Shown piece by piece: positions 18,727-26,291 of a stretch of DNA of 64,000 nucleotides. Every line of letters begins with the position of its first letter. The stretch's first letter is position 1. The position numbers and the translations under genes are program-made. Location: assembly GCF_002095385.1 (NCBI RefSeq), contig NZ_MIPP01000009.1, positions 21,948-85,947 on the forward strand, given 5' to 3'. The stretch comes from Pantoea eucrina (GTDB lineage: Bacteria > Pseudomonadota > Gammaproteobacteria > Enterobacterales > Enterobacteriaceae). Below the pieces are notes generated by a model. The model saw only the letters and a program-made list of their open reading frames with translations. It had not been told where the DNA came from and searched no databases.

Positions 18727-19647
18727 TTACTCATCTAAGTTTGTGAAAGATTCTGTACTTTTACGAATTACGCTCCGCAGCCACTGATGAGCAGGATCAC
18801 GGTCTTTCCTCGCGTGCCATGCCTGTACATAAGAAAAACCCGGCAGTTTGATTGGCGGCGCGAAGCGGCGCAGGGATTCGTGATAGCGTTCCGGGGTCAC
18901 TGAACGGCTGGCAACCGTCAGCACAAGGTCGGTGCCGGGAAGCAGGCGGACGGCGGCGCTCCAGTGCGGCAGCGCTACGCAGATGTGCCTTTTTAGCCCT
19001 TTCGCAGCCAGCGCTTTCTCTATCTCATCCACCGAATCGGGCTTCAGCCCCAGCATCACGTGCGGTTTATCAAGCCACTCTTCCAGCGTCAGGTTCCGGC
19101 CTGCAGGAAGGTACTCCCGATCGGCGAGGCAGATAAACTGCTCGGGAAATAAATCCTCTTTCTGGATGTCACCCCGGGCGTCAGGGAAAATCCCGAGAGC
19201 CAGATCGAGTTCGCCGTCCTCAAGCTGCGCCAGCATCATTTCACGACTTCCCTGGCTGATTGCCAGGTCAAAGCCCGGTGCCGCCTTACGCGTATGGCTG
19301 ACCAGCAAAGGCAGCACTATACGCGCCGCATAATCTGACATTGCGATTCGGAACGCGCGGCGGGCAGTTGACGGATCAAACTCCGGCGCACCTATCAGAG
19401 TATTAAGTTCAGTAAGCGCACTATCCAGCGCCGGCAGCAGCCCCTGCGCACGGATAGTCAGCGCCATTTTCCCGTCCCGGCGAACCAAAAGTGGATCGTC
19501 AAAGTGCGCGCGCAACTGAGCCAGAGCATGGCTGACGGCCGGCTGACTCCGGTACAGCCGGACGGCGGCCCGGGTGACGTGTTTTTCGGTCAGCAGAGCG
19601 TGAAGCGTCAGCAGTAGGTTCAAATCAATCTTTCTCAGTTCATCCAT
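18727..19647 (-). CDS. LysR-family transcriptional regulator
   Basis: A 306-residue protein with an N-terminal winged helix-turn-helix (DLNLLLTLHALL, HVTRAAVRLYRSQPAVSHAL) and a C-terminal ligand domain, closest in layout to NahR/NodD-type regulators (DELRKIDLNLL). The start at 19647 is preferred over in-frame ATGs up to 19713 because of conserved N-terminus and an AGGA ten bases upstream. Divergent from the DMT permease at 19746, which it probably controls. Confidence 0.85.
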   Translation of the reverse strand: MDELRKIDLNLLLTLHALLTEKHVTRAAVRLYRSQPAVSHALAQLRAHFDDPLLVRRDGKMALTIRAQGLLPALDSALTELNTLIGAPEFDPSTARRAFRIAMSDYAARIVLPLLVSHTRKAAPGFDLAISQGSREMMLAQLEDGELDLALGIFPDARGDIQKEDLFPEQFICLADREYLPAGRNLTLEEWLDKPHVMLGLKPDSVDEIEKALAAKGLKRHICVALPHWSAAVRLLPGTDLVLTVASRSVTPERYHESLRRFAPPIKLPGFSYVQAWHARKDRDPAHQWLRSVIRKSTESFTNLDE

Positions 19648-19745
19648 CTCGTGCATATCCTGCATGCATATAAACGATTTCAATAAATATAACTGATAGG
19701 CAAGAATAGTCACATCAAGTCATCACGCTCCTGAAGAGGTTTCAC

Positions 19746-20264
19746 ATGTTGAGCAAAGCAATGATTCTGGCATTCGTTCCCGTCTTGATGGCATTTCTTG
19801 CCGGTGCCGTGCTGCCTTTTCAGGCTACGAGCAACGGCGCGGTCGGCAAGGCGCTCGGTCATCCGCTCTGGGGAGCGCTCGTATCCCTGACCGTCAGCGC
19901 GCTGGTTCTACTGCCGCTGATCTGGTTCCTGAAAGTTCCTGCACCGCGGATCGGCATTGCGCTTCAGGCACCGTGGTGGGTGTGGATTGGCGGCGTGCTG
20001 GGCGCGGTTTATGTCGGCAGTGCCGCCGCTTTTTCACCAAAACTTGGCGCGGGCGGATTTATCGTCCTCGTCGTTGCCGGACAAATGATCGCCGCCGTTG
20101 TGGTGGACCATTTCGGCCTGATGGGCCTGACGCCCCGCCCCGTGAATCTGGCCCGCTTAGCTGGCGTGGCCCTGATCCTGGCCGGAGCCTTATTCATTCA
20201 GTACGGCGGTCATACCGGCTCTGCCAGCGCAGCAACAGCTGCCGGTGAGCAGACAAAGTCCTGA
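19746..20264 (+). CDS. DMT-superfamily membrane protein (DUF606/YdcZ-like)
   Basis: A 172-residue, very hydrophobic protein with about five membrane helices. The N-terminal FLAGAVLPFQATSNGAVGKALGHPLWGALVSL is typical of the YdcZ family of small inner-membrane transporters, substrate unknown. Adjacent and divergent to a LysR regulator. A short Ala/Thr-rich tail follows the last helix. Confidence 0.8.
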   Translation: MLSKAMILAFVPVLMAFLAGAVLPFQATSNGAVGKALGHPLWGALVSLTVSALVLLPLIWFLKVPAPRIGIALQAPWWVWIGGVLGAVYVGSAAAFSPKLGAGGFIVLVVAGQMIAAVVVDHFGLMGLTPRPVNLARLAGVALILAGALFIQYGGHTGSASAATAAGEQTKS

Positions 20265-20336
20265 CCGTACCGGAGTAAGCAGTAATGCAGCCAGGCTGCA
20301 AAAATTAACAACACAACGTAAGTGAGGAGTATCTGT

Positions 20337-21053
20337 ATGAGCATCGTTAAACTTCAGTTCAGTGATGGCCGTCCTGACGTAGCAGGCCTGGAAGACGTAA
20401 ACCAGGTACTGAACACCGTAGGCGTACGTGCCAGCACCATCGATATTCCAGCGGAAGCGCGCCCGCTGCTGAAAGCCTATCAGAACCGCGCTATTACAGA
20501 AGGCGAAGAGCATCAGCTGATTTCCATGTTCAACCTGACTCGTCCCGAGCTGATGGAGCAAATCCGCCTGGCAGGTCGTACGCCGGTCATTGAGAATGGC
20601 GGTGAGTTCACCACCGAAGGCGGCCAGTCGTCTTATCCGAAGGTCTACGACATGAAAGCCATGTCAGAGGACGTACAGAAATTTGTGCTGAACAAGTATG
20701 GTCGCCTTCACGTTAACACCTCTGACAAAGGCCAGGGCATTGATGAAGTCATGACCGTTATTGCCGGCGGCCCGTTCACCTGGATGTACCTGCTGCCGGA
20801 CGGCGTGCTGGCGCGTCTGACTGTGGGCTTCGTGGGTGAAAATGACAAGGCACTGCGCCTGAGCTATCCGGGTATCCGTATGCACGCAGGTTATATGGAC
20901 GCGAAGGAAGGTCTGGTCGTGGCCTTCGCGCACGGTCCTGACAACTTTGAGATCCGCTACGAAGCCGATATCGAACATGCTGAGCTGCTGGGCGACAACC
21001 CGTGGGTTGATTTTACCGGTGATATGCCGAAGCTTTACAGCAAACTGGCCTAA
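20337..21053 (+). CDS. Conserved-looking protein of unknown function, 238 residues
   Basis: I do not recognise the family. The ATG at 20337 follows GAGGAG at the right distance. The protein has no signal peptide or membrane segment, is acidic, and shows a clean C-terminal half (GGPFTWMYLLPDGVLARLTV, then RLSYPGIRMHAGYM), which suggests a beta-rich soluble fold. It lies 72 bases after the DMT permease and before a strong terminator, so it may belong to the same LysR-controlled unit. Confidence 0.7.
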   Translation: MSIVKLQFSDGRPDVAGLEDVNQVLNTVGVRASTIDIPAEARPLLKAYQNRAITEGEEHQLISMFNLTRPELMEQIRLAGRTPVIENGGEFTTEGGQSSYPKVYDMKAMSEDVQKFVLNKYGRLHVNTSDKGQGIDEVMTVIAGGPFTWMYLLPDGVLARLTVGFVGENDKALRLSYPGIRMHAGYMDAKEGLVVAFAHGPDNFEIRYEADIEHAELLGDNPWVDFTGDMPKLYSKLA

Positions 21054-21164
21054 GACAGTTCAGGAAAAGATGGAGTGGCACATTAATGTGCCGTGAATAG
21101 ACTGAACGCAGATTCAGAAGGGATAACGGTGATCCGCGGTCCGGTATCTCCTGTGCAATTGATT

Positions 21165-21195
21165 TGCCGGTCGCGAATGCGATCGGCATTTTTTT
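21165..21195 (+). terminator. Rho-independent terminator after the 238-residue gene
   Basis: A 10-bp stem (TGCCGGTCGC with GCGATCGGCA, one G-U pair) with loop GAAT is followed by seven T residues. Confidence 0.85.
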
Positions 21196-21254
21196 ATCCG
21201 CAATGCCTCCTGACTGACTGCCCACCCGAAAATTTTTGATATCGGCGAAAGTAT

Positions 21255-21274
21255 TTACCTTGATATAAAACTAT
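21255..21274 (+). promoter_or_regulatory. MarR-type operator O1 (one good half) upstream of the hydroquinone reductase gene
   Basis: TTACCTTGATATAAAACTAT shares the left arm and centre with the palindrome at 23003-23024; the right arm is degraded. It lies about 135 bp before the gene at 21408, in a 354-bp gap that otherwise holds only the terminator at 21165. Confidence 0.5.
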
Positions 21275-21407
21275 TATGAAGACATGACTCTGCTTTGCAG
21301 TCGCCGTCTCCTCACATACTGAGCGTTGCCGGGCGAACGTATACGTTACTGGCCGGTGGCTGAACAGTACAGCGGAGCCATTTTCTGAATTCATGCCGGA
21401 GAAAATT

Positions 21408-22301
21408 ATGGCCGTACTCGAGAACGGGGTCTGGAATCCCCAAAAAGATGTATCAGAACTGACGCACACTGATATTTTAAGTGAAGACATTCTTCCTGAG
21501 GCTGGCAGATACCACCTTTACGTATCGCGGGCATGTCCCTTCGCCCACCGGCCGTGGCTTGTGATCGCCGTGCTGGGGCTTGACCACGCCATCGGCGTAT
21601 CATCAGTTGCCGCAAGGCGATACGATAAAGGATGGGAATTTGACGTCGTAAACCAGGACAGCATTAACGGCAGCGCGACGCTTGCTGACATTTATGTTCA
21701 GAGCAAACCCGACTACTCTGGCAGCGTTACCGTTCCTGTCATGTTTGATCGTCAGAGCGGGCACGTTGCCAGCACCGATTCCGCCTCGCTGGCGTTAACA
21801 CTGGCTACGGAATGGAAGTCGCTTGGTCAGCGGCCGCTGACGCTGGTTCCGGCGGAACTGCGTCAGGAAGCAGAGTCGCTGAATGAGTGGCTGCACGTGA
21901 ATGTGAACCGCAGAGTTTATCAGGTGGGATTTGCAAAGCAGCAGAGCGAGTACGACAGCGCCTGTGAAGCGTTATTCAGTGCGTTCGATGAGCTGGAAAA
22001 CCGGATGCGCACAGGTCTTTATCTGATGGGTGACACGCTGACGCTGCCGGATCTGTTTCTGCTGCCAACCCTGGTAAGGTTTGAGGCCGTTTACGCGCTG
22101 CATTTCAAGGCCAATACCCGTTCACTGACGCAGATGCCGCACCTGTACGATTATATGCTGAGGATGCTGGACGTTCCCGGCGTTCGTGACACTATCGATA
22201 TGGAGCATATCAAGCTGCATTACTATTTCTCACACCGCCATATTAATCCCACCGGTATCGTACCGGCAGGACCCTGTCTATCCTGGCTGACCCCTCAGTA
22301 A
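21408..22301 (+). CDS. Glutathionyl-hydroquinone reductase (Xi-class GST, YqjG/ECM4-like)
   Basis: A 297-residue protein with the family active-site cysteine in RACPFAHRPWLV (residues about 46-57), the thioredoxin-like N-domain and all-helical C-domain (LYLMGDTLTLPDLFLLPTLVRF). The family reduces glutathionyl-hydroquinones, releasing hydroquinone. Start 21408 has GGAGAAAATT upstream, and matches the family start better than 21393. Possible member of the MarR regulon. Confidence 0.88.
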   Translation: MAVLENGVWNPQKDVSELTHTDILSEDILPEAGRYHLYVSRACPFAHRPWLVIAVLGLDHAIGVSSVAARRYDKGWEFDVVNQDSINGSATLADIYVQSKPDYSGSVTVPVMFDRQSGHVASTDSASLALTLATEWKSLGQRPLTLVPAELRQEAESLNEWLHVNVNRRVYQVGFAKQQSEYDSACEALFSAFDELENRMRTGLYLMGDTLTLPDLFLLPTLVRFEAVYALHFKANTRSLTQMPHLYDYMLRMLDVPGVRDTIDMEHIKLHYYFSHRHINPTGIVPAGPCLSWLTPQ

Positions 22302-22885
22302 TCTGCGACCCTTTCCCGTATGTCGGCGGGGAGGGGCTTACCGACGCTGACTGCGGCGAGCATGCGGTTCATCGCGCCAGTCATGAAGTCCATGGTTTTT
22401 TTATCGCTGAAGACGTTGTCAGTTATCTTACGATCAACCAGCGGCACCACGATTTGCGGTCCCGGCGGGATAAACGCGCCAATGGAAAGCAGCGTTTCGT
22501 TCAGCTGCTGAAAGGCTCGCACGCCGCCGGTAAAAGCCGGCGAGCAGGTCATTACCAGTACCGGCTTCGCCCTGAGCACGGAGCTGCCGTAGGGGCTGGA
22601 TAGCCAGTCGAGCGCGTTTTTCAGCAGGCCGGGCATGCCGTGGTTAAACTCCGGAGACGCAATGACCACGGCGTCGCACTGGCTGATGTTCTCTCGCAGC
22701 TCAAGAACCCCCGGAGGCCCCCATGCGTCGTCCATATCGGCGTTATACAGCGGAATATTTGCGACAGAGCTGATTTCAATTGAAACCGCAGGCTCCATGT
22801 GTGCCTTGAGCGCAGACAATATTGCAAGACTGTATGAGTTCTGGCGAATGCTGCCGGGAAGGGCAATAACGTGGGGGATGTCCAT
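22295..22885 (-). CDS. NAD(P)H-dependent FMN reductase / quinone-reductase family
   Basis: A 196-residue flavodoxin-fold protein of the FMN_red family (chromate/azo/quinone reductases such as ChrR). Phosphate-binding loop LPGSIRQNSYSLAIL at residues 9-23 and the flavin-contact motif ASPEFNHGMPGLLKNALDWLS. Converges with, and overlaps by 7 bp, the hydroquinone reductase gene. Divergent from marR with the perfect operator between them. Confidence 0.87.
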   Translation of the reverse strand: MDIPHVIALPGSIRQNSYSLAILSALKAHMEPAVSIEISSVANIPLYNADMDDAWGPPGVLELRENISQCDAVVIASPEFNHGMPGLLKNALDWLSSPYGSSVLRAKPVLVMTCSPAFTGGVRAFQQLNETLLSIGAFIPPGPQIVVPLVDRKITDNVFSDKKTMDFMTGAMNRMLAAVSVGKPLPADIRERVADY

Positions 22886-23002
22886 TACGGTGTGGTTCTC
22901 TTTATATAAAAACTTTGTTTAGCCGCGTTTGTCAGGATCATGACGGCGGAAAACAGCGACAGGTGGGCAGCAGGTGTTATCATCGCTGACAGTGCAAGTG
23001 TA

Positions 23003-23024
23003 ATTACCTTTATATAAAGGTAAT
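23003..23024. promoter_or_regulatory. Perfect 22-bp palindrome O2 between FMN reductase and marR, likely MarR operator
   Basis: The core TTACCTTTATATAAAGGTAA is fully symmetric. It lies between the divergent FMN reductase and marR genes, 49 bp before the marR start, and is the clearest of five related sites in the cargo. A weaker CTTTATATAAA core also lies at about 22899. Confidence 0.8.
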
Positions 23025-23072
23025 GGTTTATTATTCCTCTGAACTTAAGCAAGAGCAAGGTAGCAGCGCCTT

Positions 23073-23588
23073 ATGAGCACACAGCGACAAAAAGATCCCG
23101 TGGACAATATTCTGGAACAGTGGCAGCGCGAGCGCCCCGACATAGACTCAACGCCAATGGGTCCGCTGGGACGACTGGTGCGCTGCACAGCGCTGGCTGA
23201 GCCCCTGCTGAGGGCCGGATACCGGCAGCACAATCTGGAGGTGTGGGAATTTGATGTGCTGTCTGCGCTGCGTCGCGCGGGCAAGCCTTTCATTCTCACG
23301 CCAACTCAACTATTGCCGGCGCTCATGATCACGTCGGGTACGGTGACGCACCGGCTGAAACTGCTGGAAAAAAGAGGGCTGATCTCGCGGAAGGCGAATC
23401 CTGATGATGCCAGAAGTAAGTTTGTCTGCCTGACCGCCCCCGGGAAAAAGCTGATAGACGAAGCCGTTGAATCACATGTGGAAAATGAAAAGAAAATACT
23501 CGCGGGATTATCTCCGGAGCAGCTTGAGCTGATGAATGACGTATTATCAGCGTTTATGCGGAGCCTGGAAGCGCGAAGCGAAGGCTGA
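23073..23588 (+). CDS. MarR-family transcriptional regulator
   Basis: A 171-residue protein with the winged-helix core LTPTQLLPALMITSGTVTHRLKLLEKRGLISRKANPDDARSK at about residues 84-125 (shown here in part: TSGTVTHRLKLLEKRGLI), and helical dimerisation ends. MarR proteins commonly repress detoxification genes and release DNA on binding phenols or on cysteine oxidation. The palindrome 49 bp upstream and related sites near 21.26, 23.76 and 26.1 kb suggest autoregulation and control of neighbouring reductases. Confidence 0.88.
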   Translation: MSTQRQKDPVDNILEQWQRERPDIDSTPMGPLGRLVRCTALAEPLLRAGYRQHNLEVWEFDVLSALRRAGKPFILTPTQLLPALMITSGTVTHRLKLLEKRGLISRKANPDDARSKFVCLTAPGKKLIDEAVESHVENEKKILAGLSPEQLELMNDVLSAFMRSLEARSEG

Positions 23589-23753
23589 ATACCTACTGCA
23601 ATCGCAGCTGCATGCCGGCAGCTGCCTTCCCCGTCGCCAGTCTGCCATCGACCGGTTCTCTTATATGGTTTCGCAGGGATAATTCTTTCAGAATAATCTC
23701 TTCATTCTCGCCAGGCATGCTGTCAGTTAATTATATGTGCTTTACAAAATCAA

Positions 23754-23775
23754 CTTACCTTGACGTAAAGGTAAG
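23754..23775 (+). promoter_or_regulatory. MarR-type operator O3 upstream of the OB-fold protein gene
   Basis: TTACCTTGACGTAAAGGTAA lies inside a 22-bp palindrome with a single mismatched pair, in the 324-bp gap before the gene at 23913. Nothing else was seen in this gap. Confidence 0.75.
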
Positions 23776-23912
23776 TGTGTTTTAGTATCTTATTCGCTGC
23801 TTAAAAAGCACTTAATGAATTGAGTTATCGTTTTTTCTGGCGAGATATTTTTTCGCTTGAATTAATATTTTCGGCTGTTTACAGACTGAGTTTAATATAC
23901 AGGTGCGTAATG

Positions 23913-24341
23913 ATGAGTAAAACAATATTTAAAAGCAGAGCCCGCCGGGCAGCTGTTCTGACATGTTCTGTGCTTATAATTTCTGCCATGCCATCTCTGT
24001 CTTTTGCTGCCGGTGGCTATCAGAATCATAAAGCAGAACCACAAAAGGGCGACGTTTATGCCGGGCACATGATGCCGAAAGGAAACATGCAAAGCAGGGT
24101 TTCAGAAGTTGCCTCGTTTAGAGATAACGCCTGGATTACGCTTGAAGGCAGCATCATCAGCCAGCAGGATGAACACCATTTTACCTTCCGTGATAACACG
24201 GGGAAAATCCCTCTGGAAATCAGCGATGAGGCATGGCGCGGGCTGGAGGTGGATGCACTTTCGCTGGTCAGAGTCAGTGGTTATGTAAAGCACAGCGGCG
24301 GCCTGTCGTCACTTGCCATCCGCCATATTGAGCTTCCCTGA
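23913..24341 (+). CDS. Periplasmic OB-fold stress protein (YgiW/YdeI family)
   Basis: A 142-residue protein with a signal peptide (KSRARRAAVLTCSVLIISA, cleavage near LSFAAGG) and a bacterial OB-fold domain at residues about 60-140 (ITLEGSIISQQDEHHFTFRD, VRVSGYVKH). E. coli relatives YgiW and YdeI aid peroxide, metal and acid tolerance in the periplasm. The start at 23913 gives the better distance to AGGTG. Likely repressed by the MarR protein through O3. Confidence 0.82.
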   Translation: MSKTIFKSRARRAAVLTCSVLIISAMPSLSFAAGGYQNHKAEPQKGDVYAGHMMPKGNMQSRVSEVASFRDNAWITLEGSIISQQDEHHFTFRDNTGKIPLEISDEAWRGLEVDALSLVRVSGYVKHSGGLSSLAIRHIELP

Positions 24342-24729
24342 GCCTTTTTGAAAAAGGAAAAGCGCAAAGTTGGGACGGTTTACGTATGATTTTTCTTGAC
24401 GCTGAATGTCTTAACTGTCCTTGCAATGTGCTTTAGCTCTTCCCGGTTATAATAATTTAAGTTTATGCCTGAAGTCATGCCTCCAGATAAATCCGGAGTT
24501 AATATTCAGAAAGAATGACTTTCACTTGTGTGTACATGAATAAGCATGGTGAATATGTGTTTTTTATTTGCAAGATAATACTGCCTTATTTTTTAAACTG
24601 AAACCTCCTCTGTTTATACCCTGCAGATTTATCTGTCAGCAAACTCCGGCAGGAGTTTGCAGCTGAATATATTACAGCGAAACAGAGTTAGCGTGTGTCG
24701 CTGTAAATAATGTGGCTTCTGCAGAGCTT
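24342..24729. other. AT-rich gap without a recognised gene
   Basis: Nothing convincing is visible: no long frame, operator copy or hairpin with T-run. It separates the OB-fold gene from the convergent AtzH-like gene. Confidence 0.5.
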
Positions 24730-25110
24730 TCAGTTTTCACTGAGCCAGGAAACGTGTGCACCGATGATGCGCCAGCCTTCCGGCAGCCTTGCCCAGGTCT
24801 GGGTTTGCCTGCCCGCTTCCGGCCTGCCGGGAGAAGTAAACTCAACGTTTGCTACGCCAAAATCATCGCCGGCCGAAATGATATGGACGGCCGTCACGTG
24901 ACGTGGTTTGGGTCCAGGGGGCCGTGCGGCACGGAAATCGGCTATTTGATCGTAGCCATAAAGATTCTCGGTCTGACCGTAACGGATGACGTCAGTCGAG
25001 TGCATAAACAGGGCATTGACGGTTTCCAGATCGTTCTGAACCAGTGCAGCGTTATAAATATCTACCACAGCCCTGATTTCTTCCACGATGGATGGTTTGT
25101 TGATTTTCAT
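24730..25110 (-). CDS. AtzH/HpxZ-like protein (SnoaL-like fold, DUF3225)
   Basis: A 126-residue NTF2-like protein: helical start VEEIRAVVDIYNAALVQND, then STDVIRYGQTENLYGYDQI and a terminal strand GWRIIGAHVSWL. This layout fits the AtzH-like family that includes HpxZ of oxalurate catabolism; other hpx genes are absent, so the substrate is unknown. Divergent from the MBL hydrolase, 83 bp apart. Confidence 0.72.
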   Translation of the reverse strand: MKINKPSIVEEIRAVVDIYNAALVQNDLETVNALFMHSTDVIRYGQTENLYGYDQIADFRAARPPGPKPRHVTAVHIISAGDDFGVANVEFTSPGRPEAGRQTQTWARLPEGWRIIGAHVSWLSEN

Positions 25111-25193
25111 GACTCCTCCTTCGGGAGCATTGATGGCACAGGTAATTCGCTTTGCCAGACAGTAAATAACCCGTTCAGTTAAGAGAGAACAAC

Positions 25194-25991
25194 ATGATTA
25201 AGCTATGCAGCGCCTGTGGAACGTCCTATGAAACAGCAGGACACAGCCCGGAGCAATGTAATATCTGTGATGACGAACGCCAGTACGTACCGCTGGTCGG
25301 CCAGAAGTGGACGGACTTTTATACCTTAATGGCCACGCATGCCAACAAGTGGCAGCAGCATGACGCCGGATTATTCAGCATCAAAACCGTTCCTGCCTTT
25401 GCCATTAATCAGCGCGCTTTCCTGCTGAGAACCGACGAGGGCAACATTCTGTGGGACTGCATTGCTAACCTGGATGATGCCACTCGTGCGCTGGTTGACG
25501 CGCTCGGCGGTATCAAAGCTATCGCCATTTCTCACCCTCATTACTACACAACCATGCAGGACTGGGCGGAGGCCTTTAACGCGCCGCTGTACCTGCACGC
25601 CAGCGACAGCGAATGGATTATGCGTGAAAGTCCGCACATCAAACTGTGGAAGGGCGATTCACTTCGCCTGTTCTCTGACGTTACCCTGATGCGTCTGGGA
25701 GGCCACTTTGCAGGCGGTAGCGTGCTGCACTGGGCACAGGGAGAGGGCACGCTGCTCGCCGGCGATATCGTTCAGGTCACGCCGGGCGCGGATGCCGTCT
25801 CGTTCATGTGGAGCTATCCAAACATGCTTCCACTTTCTGCTCATACTGTGGGCGAAATAGCCTGCCGCCTGAGTAAAGTCAAATTCTCCCGGCTCTTTGG
25901 CGCGTTTGAGGGCCAGAACATCCAGGTGGATGCTGATACTATCGTGCAGTACTGCAGCGAAAAGTACATATCCTGTCTGAAGCGGGCCTGA
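25194..25991 (+). CDS. MBL-fold metallohydrolase with an N-terminal zinc-ribbon-like segment
   Basis: A 265-residue protein. Residues 5-26 carry two CxxC pairs (CSACG, CNICDD). The metallo-beta-lactamase fold follows, with the metal motif as SHPHYYT rather than canonical HxHxDH, later GGHFAGGSVLHW and LLAGDIVQV. The absent second motif histidines make hydrolase activity uncertain. Preceded by GAGAGAACAAC. Role in the cargo is unknown. Confidence 0.8.
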   Translation: MIKLCSACGTSYETAGHSPEQCNICDDERQYVPLVGQKWTDFYTLMATHANKWQQHDAGLFSIKTVPAFAINQRAFLLRTDEGNILWDCIANLDDATRALVDALGGIKAIAISHPHYYTTMQDWAEAFNAPLYLHASDSEWIMRESPHIKLWKGDSLRLFSDVTLMRLGGHFAGGSVLHWAQGEGTLLAGDIVQVTPGADAVSFMWSYPNMLPLSAHTVGEIACRLSKVKFSRLFGAFEGQNIQVDADTIVQYCSEKYISCLKRA

Positions 25992-26110
25992 ATTTGAGTG
26001 CCGCGTGTATCAGGCTTGCACGGCCCGGCAGCGCGATAAACCTGCTGACACGCGACGTGTTTACAAGCGCTGTTTTCCCGTAACGTGTTGATGCAGGTTC
26101 TCTAAGCAAG

Positions 26111-26130
26111 TTACCTTTATATAAAGCAAA
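26111..26130 (+). promoter_or_regulatory. MarR-type operator O4, no gene downstream
   Basis: TTACCTTTATATAAAGCAAA agrees with the O2 core at 18 of 20 positions. The next gene is the convergent int2 A, so this is a stranded control region, perhaps of a gene lost at the cargo/recombinase boundary. Confidence 0.6.
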
Positions 26131-26147
26131 ATCAGGTTAGCATTAAA

Positions 26148-26167
26148 TTAGCTTCACATAAAGCTAA
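26148..26167 (+). promoter_or_regulatory. MarR-type operator-like palindrome O5
   Basis: TTAGCTTCACATAAAGCTAA keeps the symmetry and 16 of 20 positions of the O2 core; both arms carry the same compensating C-to-G change, so it could be a site for a relative of the MarR protein. Confidence 0.4.
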
Positions 26168-26291
26168 AGGCCTTTCTTCCTCACTGTGATGTGTACATTT
26201 GATTACCTGGGAAAGAACAGGGCTGACCTGCTCCCGATGGCGTTCCAAATTGCAAGCTAAAAGGTCCGCTTCTGGCACAGAGCGGACCGTT

